Positions 1-14,791 of a stretch of 64,000 nt of DNA are shown in pieces. Positions within the stretch are counted from its first letter, which is position 1; each line of letters starts with the position of its first letter. Origin of the DNA: Spirodela intermedia (lineage: Eukaryota > Streptophyta > Magnoliopsida > Alismatales > Araceae); assembly GCA_902729315.2 (NCBI GenBank), contig LR746269.1, positions 3,544,001 to 3,608,000 on the forward strand. The letters are read 5' to 3'. Made by a program: the position numbers and the translations under genes. Under the pieces are notes generated by a model. That model worked only from the letters and a program-made list of their open reading frames with translations. It was not told where the DNA came from and ran no database searches.

Positions 1-1747
1 ATTACTCGCTGTGTTTGGAGTGAGACACGACGTGATAAATTAGCTTGTAAATCCCAACAGCCATCTTCCTGATCTGCTGTCGACCAGAGCTTTTTGTTGT
101 TTGTGGGGCACTTCTTGACTAGAAGAGGGATGTACCGATTCTTTCATTTGGTAAACGTCATCTTAAGGAGACCATTGTCTCATTCTGGAACTAGGTTGCT
201 TGTGAGTCGATGGACGTCCGTGAGTACTGGTCACATGTATGTATCGGCCAACATCATCGTACCTCACCATACATTGCGAGATGGAACCACTAGTATGCTT
301 GTTGTGCAGTCCAGTGTGATTCTTGTGCGGGCAATAGTCTATGGTTCGGAAGCTACTGTGCTCAACTGGCTGTGAAAGCATTTAAAAAAATATTAGTGAA
401 GTGAACTGTACATATTTTAAAGATTCTGTCTAGTTAACATTCTTGAATATCTTACTTGCCATTTGCTGTTTATGGAATAGTTCTCTCTGCGTTTTATGTC
501 CTCCTTTCCTTTTAAAGGACATAGGAATACACGTCACTGTAAACCACATCAAGAACGAGGTTTTGATAATGCTGGGTGGGGTTGAAAAGAGAGATTAATG
601 TCATAAGCGAGCCGTAGCATAGAAAAAATTCACCGTGTCTCTAATTTGGGTGATAGATTTGTTGGTATATAAAGGCTCGTCATTACATGTCATTTGATTA
701 TCAGACTTAATCTTTTGAGAAAAAGTTTAAGAAATGCACGAAAGATGATGTGGTAGATTCCATAAAGAAGAAACAGTCCTGCAAATGTTCAAAAGCATAT
801 TCCTCGAATATACTATTGAAAAATTTGCGTTGGCTAATGAAGGTCCGTTATGTGATCTTTTGTACTGGAGCACAACCACTGCAGATGGTGGTGCATATGC
901 CACTAGGCTGTAGATTTGTGCATGTACTCAACCTCCTCTATCACAATCGGCAGTGTGTACAGAACTCTTTTATAGCAAAAAGATTTCTGTACAAAACATG
1001 TTTAGTTTTCTCAGTGATACTAAAATAGGCTGCGATATAGATGGGAATTCGAATTTAAAGATGTAAGAATGGTACTGGAAGCTACAGGGATGGACTTAAG
1101 AACTTGTATTGAAGGTGATATTCTTAAAATGTCTATGCATTAGATAAGAACTGTTTGATTTTGTGATCTTGATTTCTTTATTTTTTTAACTAGCATCCTG
1201 ATTTATTTGAAGTAGTACATTGTGCATAGATGCCGAACTTCTCTCCTTTCTTTGTATCTTTTTAATGTTGCTCAGTGTTAGTGCAATGCCACTTATGACT
1301 TTTAACTGGACAAAAATTGATGCTAGCTATAAGGTGTACTTTTCTCTCTATGTTCTCTTCAAATTTAACATGGTCTGTGTTTCAGAGGTAAATGTTGGGC
1401 TCTCATGTCCTGAGCAAATATATCTTCAATAAACCTACAGAAAGAAAATCTTTTAATGTATCCATGGACTTTTTTGGTGTTATATGTATGCATAATGTGT
1501 CCATAGGATTTAACATGACTGATGAAATTCCCTGGGTGTTTTCTCATTTTAAATTCGCTGAGTCTATGCTGCTATCCTCTACTCTAGACTGAACTATTTA
1601 TTATTTTCCTGTACTGTCACTTCATGAATTCGTTGAATCTCAACTGGTGGTTTTTTTTCGAGAGATAATATGACAAGTTGATTTATAACTATTTTATTCT
1701 ATCTCTGACGTGCAGAGCTTCTTGATCATTTTCGTTTTGTGTTTTAG
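1..1747 (+). other. Upstream intronic sequence of the CNX5 gene
   Basis: No exon is recognised here. The stretch is AT-rich and ends in a splice acceptor (AG at 1746-1747) feeding the first visible CNX5 exon. The family's conserved N-terminal block before the Gly-rich nucleotide-binding loop (a Tyr-Ser-Arg-His-Leu-Leu-Leu type motif) is not found in any frame, so the earlier exon or exons are taken to lie before base 1. The open frames at 94-375, 750-1028 and 1220-1432 resemble nothing I know. Confidence 0.6.
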
Positions 1748-4700
1748 GTCAGCTCAATCTCTCAAAAGCCTCAATTTTGGTGGTTGGAGCAGGAGGCTTG
1801 GGGTCACCCATCGCTATGTATCTTGCAGCATGTGGTGTTGGTAACGATCCTCCTCTATGAGAAGAGTCCTTATTTCAATGTTTGTTTGTGGTCAGTACTT
1901 TGATATTTTACTATCTAATTAGTAGAACTCTGTACACGTGTTTTTGTAAGGCGATTTTCATAAAATGGTGCCTTTATATTAATCATAATCGACTCTTAAC
2001 CTTAATGGATTCCTAGTATCCATTTGAGGCTATCCAGCTATTTAAGAATCTACTTTTTACTACCGAACTGTGATATTTACTTCTGTCTAACAGAGATTGA
2101 TGCTCCAAACTGAAGTCTCTCCAAGTAGACTCTCGTTTCCTTGTAGTTGCGTGATTTAGTCCTTGTTTAGTTGCTTGACAAAAATTGAATTGCCTTATAA
2201 TTATGTGCTTATCCACTTTCATTTCGGCGAAGAGTGGGGGCACTTCCATGGCATTCTTGTAAGGTGTTGGCAAGACTAGGGCTCTAACAACATGAGCATG
2301 ATGATGCTCCAAACTGTTCTGCATTTTGGGTTGCTTAGATGTTAAGGAAGGCTTTTTGTTGCAGAATTGTGAATAGTAATATCAATGAGATAATAAATAC
2401 ATATTTATGTATATTTTAAACTATTTTTAACTATTTTATTATATTATAATTTTACATGATTATTTTTAAATTACATTATTCAATTGGTAACTGCTAATGT
2501 TTTTCTTTAGTTCATTAAATAGTTTGGCTTATGGTTTTAGTTTTTTATGTTTATAAATATTTGTCCAATTTCTCGGCTGTCTTATTTTTACACTAGTACA
2601 AAAAATATTTTTCTAATATATTTAAAAATATATTACCTTTGTGACCAAAGCAAAAAACAATGTAGTATCACGTTGGTCTCCCTGGTTGCCTTAAAAAAAC
2701 CTTGGCACAGACCTATCGCAGCTTTTATTGGAGCTTCTAGCTTTTATCTTAAGATGGGTTGTTTTTGGATGTGGCCAGTTGTTTTTTTCTCTGCTAGGCA
2801 GTACGTAATATTCAGAGAGGCATGTCAATACTTTTAATCAAATGTTATCATGGCAGCTTTTGAAGGGGACTGAGATCATGAGGTTACTGAAAGCTGACAT
2901 GGAGACTGATGGGTAGTTCTCAAACCCAAATCGCTCTCATGCATCAGAACAAGTTGAAATTCAAACCCCATAAATGTATTAGTTCTATCCCCTCTAAGCT
3001 TCAACAATCCAAGTTACCTTTAAGACGAAATAGTTTCTTCCATATGAGTAAATCAGGACAATTATTTTCCCATCAACTTGTAACTGGGGAGAAATTTGTT
3101 GTTAAACTTGTTCAACTTTAAACCTGATATCACTCTAGACAATAAACAGAGGAATCGTGTTTCTGAGTGAACATCTTGAGTTTAGGCTGGAGAAATGCTA
3201 TTGATATTGTAAAAAAATGTTTCTTGGTATCCCCAGGGGAAGTAAACTTGATGGTCCAATATATCAAATAAGAGTGAGTAATAGATGAAATAAGATTTCA
3301 ACGGTGGTGCAGCATCAATCGTGAATAGTGATCAGTGTGGTTAAAACAATAGGATTAGAAATGTTTCTTGTAGCTTGTAGGAATGCTGCATATAGAAGGC
3401 CAATATGTTCAATATCTGGGGAATAATTGGAGATTTTCTGAAATACAAAGAAGCGTTCTAGGTTTCTGAGTACTTGTTCACTTTTATCTTTCTCCTGCAA
3501 TTCCATTACCATTTATTCTTTTCTCAATAATTCAGATTGGTTTCCACTTTGCAGTGCTCTTCATTAGTGTTTTGTTGTTATATTGTTTTCTGTAGGGTGC
3601 TTAGGCATTGTTGATGGTGACAATGTTGAGCTTAACAATCTGCACCGACAGGTATCTTGTGATGTGCACCGACAGCAATTTGATGAACTTGTGTAGATAT
3701 ATCCTTTTCATCCCTCATTCTTTCACTTGAGGACGTTTTTCCTTCGATTGAATCCATGGATGTAATCGTTTTTGTGCACTTTGCTCCTGAAATCTTTTCT
3801 TCTTCTAGTGAATGATGGATTTTGATGCACAAAGCCTTGCTTTGTGACATCACGTCTATAGATAATTAATGGATTCGTGCTCACATAAGATAACTTTCCC
3901 ATTTTTAACTTATTTCTTTTGTTGACATTTGTTATGTGTTTGTACTCAACTTGTAAAGCATGCTACTCATCTCAGAATCAGCTACAAATTGCTTGCGAAT
4001 TGTACATAAGCCTAGACATATACCTTGCAGGCTTGTGTTTTTTCCCTGTTTCGGGATCCAATGGAGGTCATTTTGTTGTGTGAGGTTGAATCACAACAAT
4101 GAGTATAGTGTTTTCCTACCTTCTATCTAGTCTTACAGCAATTTCAAGAAACAATAGATCATCAGTGCTTATTTTTGTTGGAAGTTCTAGGTCATAAGAA
4201 AATACTATAAAAGACAGTATTTTTCAAAAATTGTGTAGGAACTCTCCCTATATAATGGGTGTTAGAGGTGAATAAATCTTGAGGTGGTTTCCGCCATTCT
4301 CCTCTATCCTCCGTGACAGAGGTTTTTCTCCGTTTTCAACAATTTTAAGTGATACGACCATTATCAGGGACTCAATCCTCCCTTGTATCCCAGTGGTCCG
4401 TTGAGTTTTGTAATTGCCACATTATGTTGCTAGTACTGTCCTAAAATTTATGAGTGTTGAAAAAAACCGTTGTTTCCTACTTGGTGTCAGAATTTTTCTA
4501 AAGAACTACAGATTTGGAATCTACAATTCAATTTTCCTCACATGCTGACACATTATGTTAAGATATTCGTGCTAGTAAGCTGCATCTCCCTCCACCATGG
4601 ATCAATTAGTAGATTTTCTATCCCTTTATTGGATTTAAAGACCAAATCTGAATCCAAAGTCTAAATAGCACGGCTTTGACAATTTTGTCACCACATGGCT

Positions 4701-7700
4701 GAAAATCATTGCTGGGAAAATATTTTCATCAGAATGAGGTAATTTCGTAAAATCATCACAACGCTTGTCCTATTTTCATACTTTAAGGACGTAATTTCGT
4801 AATGTTTCTATGACTGGAGTAGAAATATTAGAATCATGAATAAGAAAAGTTGGACTTGCATATCATTTTAACATGTATAAGTTTCTAAAGTGATACAGAA
4901 GTTCATTCAATTGGTTCACCGTTCCTCATTAAACACCGGCAAAAGGTTTTGCTAGTACCAACTGCAGTTCCTCTCATATGTCTCTGGTGAGGGTACATCT
5001 GCCAACCTAGTTGCCTGTCTTATCTTATCATTCCAATATAGCATACAGTATGACATAGAAAAAGATGTAATGCTTACAATCTTGAAAATATGGCATTTCA
5101 TTGATAACATTCTACATCATGATAGTTCTTAAACTATGTTTCATGCTTAATTCATGTACATCAATTGTATCATCTTAGGCTCAACATTTCATTTTATATG
5201 TAGAAATAAACATAAAGAATGAGCTCCATCCTAAAATCCCAAGCTTATGACATAGCATCATAATTTTCATGCCATTGGTTGGTTGAGAAGAGACTACATG
5301 ACATTAAGTCTTAAGTATGCTACCCTTGAAACAATATCAACTTTGGTTTTGTGATAACTTTGCCACTGCTAACGCAAAATTGGGTCATCATAAATAGATG
5401 GCTTATTGAAGGTCCATAAGGTTCTCCAAACGAAGAAAATGCAGTGACCAGAAAGTTGCTACCCCAAGGCCTGCTGTGACCGCCTTTAATTAAGGAAGGA
5501 ACACTCCGATGTTAATGTGACGCATAAGGAATTCGGGGAGATGTGCCTCTGCGTTGACATCCCTAATCCGAAACCTAATTTTTCTTTGTTTTCACTGGCC
5601 TTATTGCCCGAAAAAATGAATGGAGCCAACCTGGACAAGGGGCCCACAGGCAATACTACCTAGTATGCTACTCCCTGGAGTGAATATTAGCTCAGCTGGG
5701 GAATGGCTCGCTGTTTAGTTGCTGCTTAAGTTTAACAGTAGGCTATGATTAAGCCCATATGTAGCTATTCTCCAATGCTAGAAGCGTCCTCATGTGATGC
5801 CAATCGGTCAAGGAAGCCCCATGTTGATTGAGGAAGAATGAAACCATCTTTGGAGTAAACTTGTCAGTTTAATGCATATGCTTAGAAAGTAAAGGATTTA
5901 TATAACAATCTCTTGGTTATTCATCGTTTTCTTATTGCATGACTTATTTTCATTTCAAATATCTCATTTTTTTTTTGAATATCTTAAATAGATTATCCAC
6001 ACAGAAGCTTATGTTGGAGAACCAAAAGTCAAGTCAGCAGCAGCAACCTGTCATGCGTATGTTACTTTCTTTTCCTGTGCATTTGCATGGAAATTGTTTA
6101 CATTGAAGCTAGTGATGATGGATGTAGGAGGTTACTTATACCTGATGGAAAAACATTACAGATTTTACGTTCTCTAAAAGCTTTGCTGTTATTATTTGTG
6201 GCCTTTGTCTGATGTCTGTTGCAGTTGTATAATTCAGGATTAATTCTACAGTAAGGGTGGTCGAACACAGAGAGGCATTGCTAGCCTCTAATGCTCTTGA
6301 CATCATGAGCCAGTATCCTTGGTGTACCTGCTTAAATCATCAATTTTCCTTAAATTAGTCTTCTCGTAAACATTCCTTATAGTTCTCTGCCTTCCTTAAT
6401 CCTAACATTATCAAAGATATGATGTCATTGTTGATGCAACAGATAACCTGCCAAGTAGGTATATGATAAGTGATTGTTGTGTAGTGCTTAACAAGGTAAA
6501 TAAATTATTTATTAGATCGTGATTTTTTTTTCTATTTATTGATATCATTGAGTTATTTTCATTATTCATAGGGCACTTTATATATAAAAGTTCAAAATTC
6601 AATGTATTATTCTTTTAGCAATGTTCTATTAGTTAATCTCTGTTATTTGGCTTTTATATCTCACCTGGCCGTGGAAGTATGCTTTCATTATTCTAAGATT
6701 AGTAAAATGAAATTTTCAAGTTGAAATAAATGCTACAATTTGGCCAGCGATTATTGTAGTGTCTACAAAAGAAAATATTAGCAATTTTGTACAAACACAA
6801 CCCAAATACTTTCAAATTTCCAGTTGTGTATAGTCTCCACCTTTGGTCCATCTAACTGTTATAGATTTTGGTGACTATGTCCCAACTCCTGCCTAACCAA
6901 CTGACAGACTGCATGATGACAGAATGCAACCTTCATATCTTGTTCGGGAGGTTGGAGACAATGCTGATAAAACCTGTTTTCTCACGATCAATGATACAAT
7001 GATGGGCTCGAGTGGATCACGCCATATATTAGATTGCATTTAGCTTCATTTAAGTCATTTGAAGTGAAATATTTCATTATTAAAAACAGCGGAGGAGCAA
7101 CTAAATAGATGATATACGACTTGCAGTAGCAGAGCTTCTTTTCCTATTGGGTGGCACCAAAACATTTAATTTGAAACTTAACCCTAAAACGCAGACCAAC
7201 AAAGTAAATGGATGTAGAGGGTGATACAACCCTAAACAGGCTGTCCTCTTTCACTTATGCGAATAAGGCGCTGCCCTGTGGACTGAACAAAGCAACCGTT
7301 CATTTGAATATGTTATCAGTAATCTAAAAATGAATAAAAATCTGTAGAAAATTTATACACATGTTTTTATGCTTGATAACTATGTTTAATACTTATTTCA
7401 TACTTTTCTTCTTTGCCAATCTTTTTCCATTAAATATGCCATATTGTGAGGCAGTGATTACTCTCCTTTCCTTTTCTTCTTACGTATTTCTTCATCTTTC
7501 AGCCTCTTGTGTCAGGTGCAGCACTTGGTCTAGAAGGCCAGGTAAAGTTTTAAATTTGTTTTTAAAATCATCTTTAATATTTACTCTTAAATTTACTCAT
7601 TATTGCTCCTTTTTTGTTTCCTGAACTATTCTTTTTCATGTTTTTAGAATTGATTCATTAATTCTTTTTTATGATAAAAGTTCTACTTCAACGATGGCAC

Positions 7701-10700
7701 CACTAATGTTTCTAACATGCAGCTTACAGTTTACCATTATAACGGGGGTCCTTGTTATCGGTGCCTTTTTCCAACTCCTCCACCTGCCACAGCATGCCAG
7801 AGATGCTCTGACAGTGGAGTCCTTGGTGTGGGTAGGTTTTAAATCCTACCTATAGGGACACTGTCCATTGTTCTCATTTATCTTATTTTTTGGAAACAAC
7901 AGCAGCAGAGAAAGTACCTTTTGTCTTCATTGCTTTACTCTTTCAAAAACGTACCTTTCCAAAAAGCGTGAATGGCAGGCGATTTGTGATTGGAGATTCA
8001 CAATCTGATGGTAATACTGAATGCTCCCTGATACACGATCAACCACGCAATAGACTGTCGACAATCTATGCTGGGCCTCCTTGACGTCAGGCATAGATCA
8101 CCTTTTTAGTTTTCAGACACCAGTAGCTATCACTTTAAAACCACTGATCTCAATTAAGTCTGATTTGCTATTTGTTTGATGTTAGAAAATAAATAGACGA
8201 AATTTCAGCTCTGAGGTAGTGATATTTGAGAAATAGATCATTGGCACTTTAAAACTATGTGATCTTTGCTGGATTTCTTTCTTCCAGAACTTCACCTTTT
8301 TTCCCTGATATTTTTGTCTGTTTGGACTCTGGTGTCAATTTTAGTAGAAAACTCAGTTCTTGATCAGAACATCTTGTATGATGGAGGCCTTACAACCCTA
8401 GAGAAAGTCTCATCTCTATCACACAATTTATCCATCATTTGTGAAATTTGCAAGTATTTCCTTCGTTTTTGACAGAAATATCAATAAGCCCAAAGCCAAT
8501 TCATTTTTTTCCGCTTCAATAACTGGTAGATCATGGGTTTATGAAAAGATCCTTTTGTGGAAAATAAAAGTTACGCATTCTATCATGTCCAAATGAACCA
8601 ACACTGTTAGTATGAATGTATCTATTCGTGTTATGCTATCTGATCAATGATGTGAAGCATAGTTCTCTGACAACATGTCCCAACAAGTTAATAGTATCAT
8701 TCCGAATGAAAGACTTGATAAGATGAAGTTGGTGAATTTCCTTGTCAGTCTGTCTGAGAGCAGATTTGTTAACACAGGTTTCTTAGCACCTGTCTGGAAA
8801 GCTTTGTTGTTTCTCCATCCTCATTTAAGTTCGTGAGGTTCCACATTGATTTTAAACTGATGATGAAGTTGGGTGTCACTACATCTTCAACTCATTGGTT
8901 CCTCTTGGCAAGTTTGCTGCAGTTTACTCAATAACCTTCCAGTACATTTTTCTGAATGTCACATTTCCTTTTTTGGATATTTTTTATCATTCTTTGGGAA
9001 TATATAGGTACTCTATCGTGTAGTGAATTTATACGAGCGGTGTCTTGTTCATTACTTTGAACATATTTATGAATCAGTTGACTGATCTCATTCTTTTCCG
9101 TATACGTTTTGTATAGTTCCAGGGATAATCGGCTGTCTTCAGGCTCTAGAAGCTATAAAGGTTGCAAGTTCGATTGGTAAACCATTATCTGGGAGAATGC
9201 TTCTCTTTGATGCCTTGTCCGGACATATTCGGATAGTAAGCCTCTTTCGTTGTATTCTTTGGACTGTCCATTTTACTGTCTCCAGAGTACTGATGTTTGG
9301 TTTCTTTTAACTATTACTTATCTAAAATATCTTTTCTATCATTTGTCATTTTTTATGTTTGTGAGATTAAAAAGAGCATTGAACTGTAAAACAGATATCC
9401 CCTTAATGATAGATGAAATATGCCTGCATTATTTTCGATTGTTTTAGAAATATTTTACGGGTGTTAAAACTTCAAATCATTTCACATGCGCTTTAACCTA
9501 TATTAATTTAATATGCTTTTGAAGAAAACTCTGCCGGAATTTTTTGATTTAGAATATGTAATGTACTGAATTTCTGACCTATCTTCACATGGTAAGGGTG
9601 TCAGATTGAGCCTATAACAGAGGCACTGTCACTCTTACCTATTAGGGTTTCCATGACCAGGTGGCTGTTGGTCTTAGTTAATTTGAGAAGACACGATGTC
9701 CTTGAAACCAGGGTAGTGCACAATAATTGTTTTAAAATTTGTTGATATCTTTCTTTGTATTATTCTGGTTTGATCATATTATATGCTTAGTAATTGTTTC
9801 AAGTTTCTATTTGTTCACAAACTCAACGGCACAAGTTCTTCGAAATCCGCATTGCCGTTTTGTTAACGAAGTTGCAAATCCCTAGTTTTACTGAATTTGA
9901 TCGTTTCAGTATATTGTAGTTCTTCCAATATGGTTTTGAGGGTACCAGATCTAGCCCTCTGATGGAACCTTATTAGTTGTTCATTTGTTTCTTGCTTGAC
10001 TGGCCAGGTTAAGCTAAGAGGCAGGTCATTGAACTGTGATGTATGTGGAGAAAATTCAATGTTCACACGGGAGACATTTCAGTCCTTTGACTATGAGAAT
10101 TTCACGCAATCCCCATTCTTCCCCTCGGTAATTTTGCGTCCTGTGCATTGTATATTTTCCTGTTTTCCCTTTTTGCATTGTTGGTGGATAATTCACTTGT
10201 TTGGTTATTCATCTATTGTCTGTTTTATTTTCTAATTCAACTTTTACTGCAACTGTTTCGTCAATTCATAACATTTTCTGCAAATATACTATTAGTGATC
10301 AGGTATCTACTAAAATATTTGTATTTAGGAACAGCTTATCTGAGCCTGGATAATCTAAGGGATTATCTTGTGTTGTGTACAAGAGTTCCTCTTTGATATG
10401 CTTAATATCACGGTATAATTCAATGTTTCTGGTTGTGTTCTGAATTTGATGTCATCTGTTGAAGTAAAAGTTATGATGTTGTAGAATATTCGGCTCATGA
10501 ATATTACTCATTGCAGATATAAACTTTTTCGGGCTGTGTGGATCATTATGAGCTGGTTGCTTTAAATTCATTTTAAGGTTTACGAAAGTGGTCCATTCCT
10601 GTCTGATCCTCATGCCTTCTGTTCCCTTCCGGCACTGTTCACTCGATTCCTGTCGACATATGTCATAAATGAAAATTCATTCTTTATTCGCTATTTGTAA

Positions 10701-11531
10701 CTCTCATTCCAATTGAAAGAAAAAACATTATGACGAGTTTCTAGGGGAAGACCGGATGTCTACTGTTGAGTAATGTACTGTGTATGAACTCTTTTTAGTG
10801 ATACTGATACTCATCATCCTGAAAATGACCTTTTAGGGAAAAACTTTATTGTGATTATCCATCTAATGAGGTTGATATGGTCAAAGAGAAAATGTACTTG
10901 TTTCCATGGTGTCCAACTTGATGCTTTGCTACGAAAGTCTACACGTCAGTGGATGCGACCTCCTTTGACAAGATTTTTTCCATTACGGGATGGACATTTA
11001 ACTTAATTTGTGCAGTTCATTATTTATAATATCATAAGTGATATAATAATAGAGTAATAGCTTATGAGATAAACATTTTCCTCAGTACATAATTTTTTTA
11101 TGTTAAATCTTCATGATTATTCTCATTTCCTACTTCGTATTTCTGTGTAGTCAAACGAGGGGCTACAGTTACTTCCGGACACTGATCGAATCAGCATTAC
11201 AGAGTATAAAAAGCGGGTTGATAGCAGTGAACCACATATCCTGGTGGATGTTCGCCCAGCCCACCACTTTCAGATTACTGCACTTACCAATTCTATCAGC
11301 ATTCCTCTGTCCTCTTTGAAGGAAAACTTTGCGGTGATTGATTCAGCAATGGATGAAATCAAGCAAGGAACAGGGTTAGATGCTTCTATATATGTTATTT
11401 GCAGACGTGGAAATGACTCCCAAAGGGCTGCTAAGTTACTCCATGAAAATGGATTTTCTATTGCAAAGGATATTATTGGGGGATTAGAATCATGGGCTCA
11501 AGAAATTGATCATAGCTTTCCAATGTACTAG
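1748..11531 (+). CDS. CNX5: Adenylyltransferase and sulfurtransferase MOCS3 (CNX5), 5' partial
   Basis: This cytosolic enzyme adenylates and thiocarboxylates the small molybdopterin synthase subunit (CNX7/MOCS2A) and URM1, so it serves molybdenum cofactor synthesis and tRNA wobble thiolation. Ten exons are read: 1748-1840, 3596-3651, 5992-6056, 6238-6312, 6417-6495, 7503-7541, 7723-7831, 9117-9235, 10008-10127 and 11151-11531. They join in frame as 377 codons plus a TAG stop. The E1-like ThiF domain shows [24 protein letters not shown] and VDATDN. A CYRC (exon 7) and a later CDVC (exon 9) form the zinc site. The conserved [13 protein letters not shown] segment carries the E1 cysteine. The last exon is a rhodanese domain with LVDVRP and the active loop CRRGNDSQ. 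About 80-90 N-terminal residues are missing because the window starts inside the gene. No frame break is seen, so the gene looks functional. Confidence 0.95.
5430..5720. other. GC-richer patch inside a CNX5 intron
   Basis: This intronic stretch, between the exons at 3596-3651 and 5992-6056, is clearly less AT-rich than the rest of the intron. I recognise no gene or element in it. It contains a tRNA D-arm-like string near 5690 but no complete cloverleaf. It may be inserted repeat or organelle-derived DNA; that is a guess. Confidence 0.2.
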
Positions 11532-14500
11532 GTAGAATCTAAAATTTGGTGAGAGGAACTACTGACTCTATTTATGCAAGAGATTGACTTGTCACAGTTC
11601 TCAAGACCTAGTTTTTATGTGCACTTATAAGTTCAATTTGTTCAACATCAGGTTTTTGTTGGAGAACGGGTTCATGGGTGCAGAATTTTTATTATATGTT
11701 GCCCATGTGGATGAGGTCTGATTTTTTGGATTTGGCAAGTGGGCTATGTGGAAGAAAAATGTCATGATTATCTTTACAAAAGTTTCGCATGATGATCATG
11801 CTTTTTTGGCTATTCCGTAGTGTTTGATTTTGATGGTCTTTATAAAAGTTTCTATTTTGATGGCTATTCCCTAGTGTTCTATGCACAATAGTATTGTCAC
11901 ATATTGTGCAGGCTTTGAGCAAAGTCTGAGTTGAGTTAGGAATTTATTATATTTGTTAACTCTTTTTTTATTCAAGGAAATAAGTTGATCCACTGTTTGT
12001 AAAGTTTTGCTATTGTTATCATTTTAGCATTGTGTTAAAATTGTTAAAAGAAGTATTATATAATAAAATGCTAAAATGATAACACAAGTTATTGTGTTAT
12101 ATCTAGTTATCATTTTTATTCCAGGACTTTACATCATTTTCAAGGTTATTTATTACAACTTTACTCAACCAAAATCTCAGAGTTTGAACATAAAAGGTTA
12201 ACATTCGTACTGAAGGAACAAATGAAAAACTATTACTTTTCTGTTTTAGGATTCTCAATGATCATGGACTGCCATTAATTGTGGCTAGGTGTACTCGAGA
12301 CAACCTAGATTCATGAATTAAAGCAAGTGATGCCTAGTGGTGAGGCCTTTCAAATAGTTGGGTAGGCAAGTAGTGAACATGAGTCTTGCCTCAAGAGTTC
12401 ATACAACTTAGCTATAAGACTTTGTAGTGACTTGAAAACTAATAAAAATTTGATTACAAAACAATCATGTCTATTTTTGGTTCATCTAATTGTCTAGATT
12501 TGACTTATAATTGATATTATAGCATCTACTTTTAGGAAGTTCAAATCTTTGAATAGTTTCACATGATTATTCTTGTAACAACTTTTGTAGGTTGTTCAAC
12601 TTGTAAATTTGTAGATCGCCTCTTTTTAATGACATAATGAAAATTTCCATTCAAGCTACTAATTGAAGTATTTGAAATGTCACATCTTAACTAACACAAA
12701 AACTAAGCCAAACATCACAATTCAAAGAGTAGAAAAAGTATTATATTATTTTTTCAAAAAGTAAAAAATAATATAAGAATGAATTGACTTGTAAAATAAA
12801 AATGTAAACTTTGATTAATTCGTAACCACCTACAAATGTACTTTACATATCAAGGGTGTTGCAAGTGATCTAGAAGTACATCATAATGAAATTTTCTATG
12901 TGGAGTGAAATTAATCCCTTTTTTGGTATGTCTACTTAGTTCATGTAAATCATCAATAATTATAAGCATTTAGGTAAGATGCTTATAAAATTTATGACGA
13001 ATCAATAATTGGTAAGTCCTATCTTTTCTTAGCTTTTGTCTAAAATCAAAGGTAATGCAATTAGACAAACTCATGGGATCATTGATGAACATGAAAATAG
13101 GATAAGTAAAATGGTTGAGACAGATGAGATTGTAAAGGAAGTCAATTATTCTTGATATTGAAGTGAGACAAAAGCTATTTATTTATTAGGAATTTCAAGG
13201 ACTTTCTTGTGAGAAAAAACCCAATTAAAAATACTATAATCTCAGCTAGACATATCTTACATAAAATTGTGATAACAGAGGACAAATGCATTCACTTGGA
13301 ATGCAAGAAACTAAGTTCTTTTCAAATAGATTATCCACCACAAGAGAATAATATACACCTAAGAATATCTTCCTCAATTAGAAAGGACTGATGAGGACGT
13401 ATATCATTAGCTCATCACACAAATTATGCGGTTGAAATCAATACATGAACACATGATCTTTCAGTTGATGTTGTGTCTAATGGATTTGAAGAGAAACCAC
13501 TTGGACACAAGAAATGCAAAGTTGATGTCAAAAATAATATTTGAGTGACTAGACAAGTATCAAATTGAAAAAATTTGAATTTATGTAAAATATATGCTCC
13601 ATATTTGTAATGTTCATTTAAAAAATTTTATGTTCATGAAAGAGGACATTATTATATATAGGAAATACAGAGCTTTTTATTCATTTTTTAACTTTTTTTT
13701 ATCATGATAAATGTTTATTTTATGTGGTAGAGTAGGATATATACCTTATAAAAATCTATCAAAAGTAAATAAAGATAAATTTGAGTACCTAAATAAATAC
13801 TAATGATTCCAAAATCCAACTTTGTGAAAAATCATTTAGGTGCCTGAACTAAGTGCGTAGTCTATTTATTTATGCACTCAATGTGGTACTAAATCAATGG
13901 GTGTCAAAATCAAATGATTGAAGAGAAGAATTAGGCAGTACCATTCTTTCCTAAAGATTTAGGATAAGTTTCAGGAGTTGAAGATTCCTATAGTAGTCTA
14001 GAGGGAGGGGTGAAATGGACTTCACTGAATTATCATCTGGATGTTTAAGATCATTGCTTTGTATTATTCATGAATTTTTAACTGATTAATTGTATCCTCA
14101 TGTTCAAAATAATATTCACCTGTATTTTGTGTAGTGAATAATCGACATAATTGGATTCATTCATTTATCTTATGCGTACATGTCATCATCAAAATTCAAT
14201 TTGTTAATTAAAGCGCTAATAATTATTTTCTCAGCTCATTAAGTGTGTGAGATAGCATTGTTGGCACTAGTCTTTAAGTTGATATGTCTAGTTAGATAGC
14301 TTATAGTTAGTACTTAGCTTGGAGGAATCATAAATTAGAAGTTGGTGCCTCAAGTGTTATGGTTCATTGGATAGAACCATAGATCTAAGTTGATGGACTA
14401 GAACTAATAAAAACGGTCCATAAGCTTTGAGAAAAGATTCCTTGCAGAACCTATAAAGAGAGTAGCTCTAGGTGTGGCAGATATTGCGAGGACTGACTAC

Positions 14501-14791
14501 GATAAAAATTGTTCATTTCTAATTCCTCTCTACTCATGCACTCTTTGTTAGTTCTATTTACTATAATCTCAGTTATATCTCACAACGAACTGCCTAGGTT
14601 GAATTCCAACCGTAAGGAACCACAAAGAGGGTTGAAATACGGAAAAAGAATCAGCAAAATCCTTGACAGGGAAGATCACGATTACAAGATAAACATTAGA
14701 CCGCATTCTCTGCAAAGAATCACGCCTCGACTTCAGCGAGAACAATGAAGCAAGGCTGCGACATCAAATAATCAATCTGGAAGAGGCGAAG
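11532..14791. other. AT-rich intergenic spacer, CNX5 to GH9
   Basis: The first few hundred bases after the CNX5 stop are probably its 3' untranslated region. The rest has no reading frame I can assign and no recognisable transposon domain. The only clear structure is the hairpin at 12015-12083. The CNX5 and GH9 genes are convergent across this spacer. Confidence 0.6.
12015..12083. repeat. Perfect 16-bp inverted repeat (hairpin)
   Basis: Bases 12015-12030 (gttatcattttagcat) are exactly reverse-complementary to 12068-12083, with a 37-base AT-rich loop. It lies about 480 bp after the CNX5 stop. It could be a relic of a small MITE or a chance palindrome in AT-rich DNA; no flanking target duplication is evident. 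Confidence 0.6.

Noticed and set aside
5685-5725. tRNA-like D-arm string (TTAGCTCAGCTGGGGAATGG)
   Set aside because: No anticodon arm or T-arm consensus (GGTTCGA) at the right distance, and no acceptor-stem pairing.
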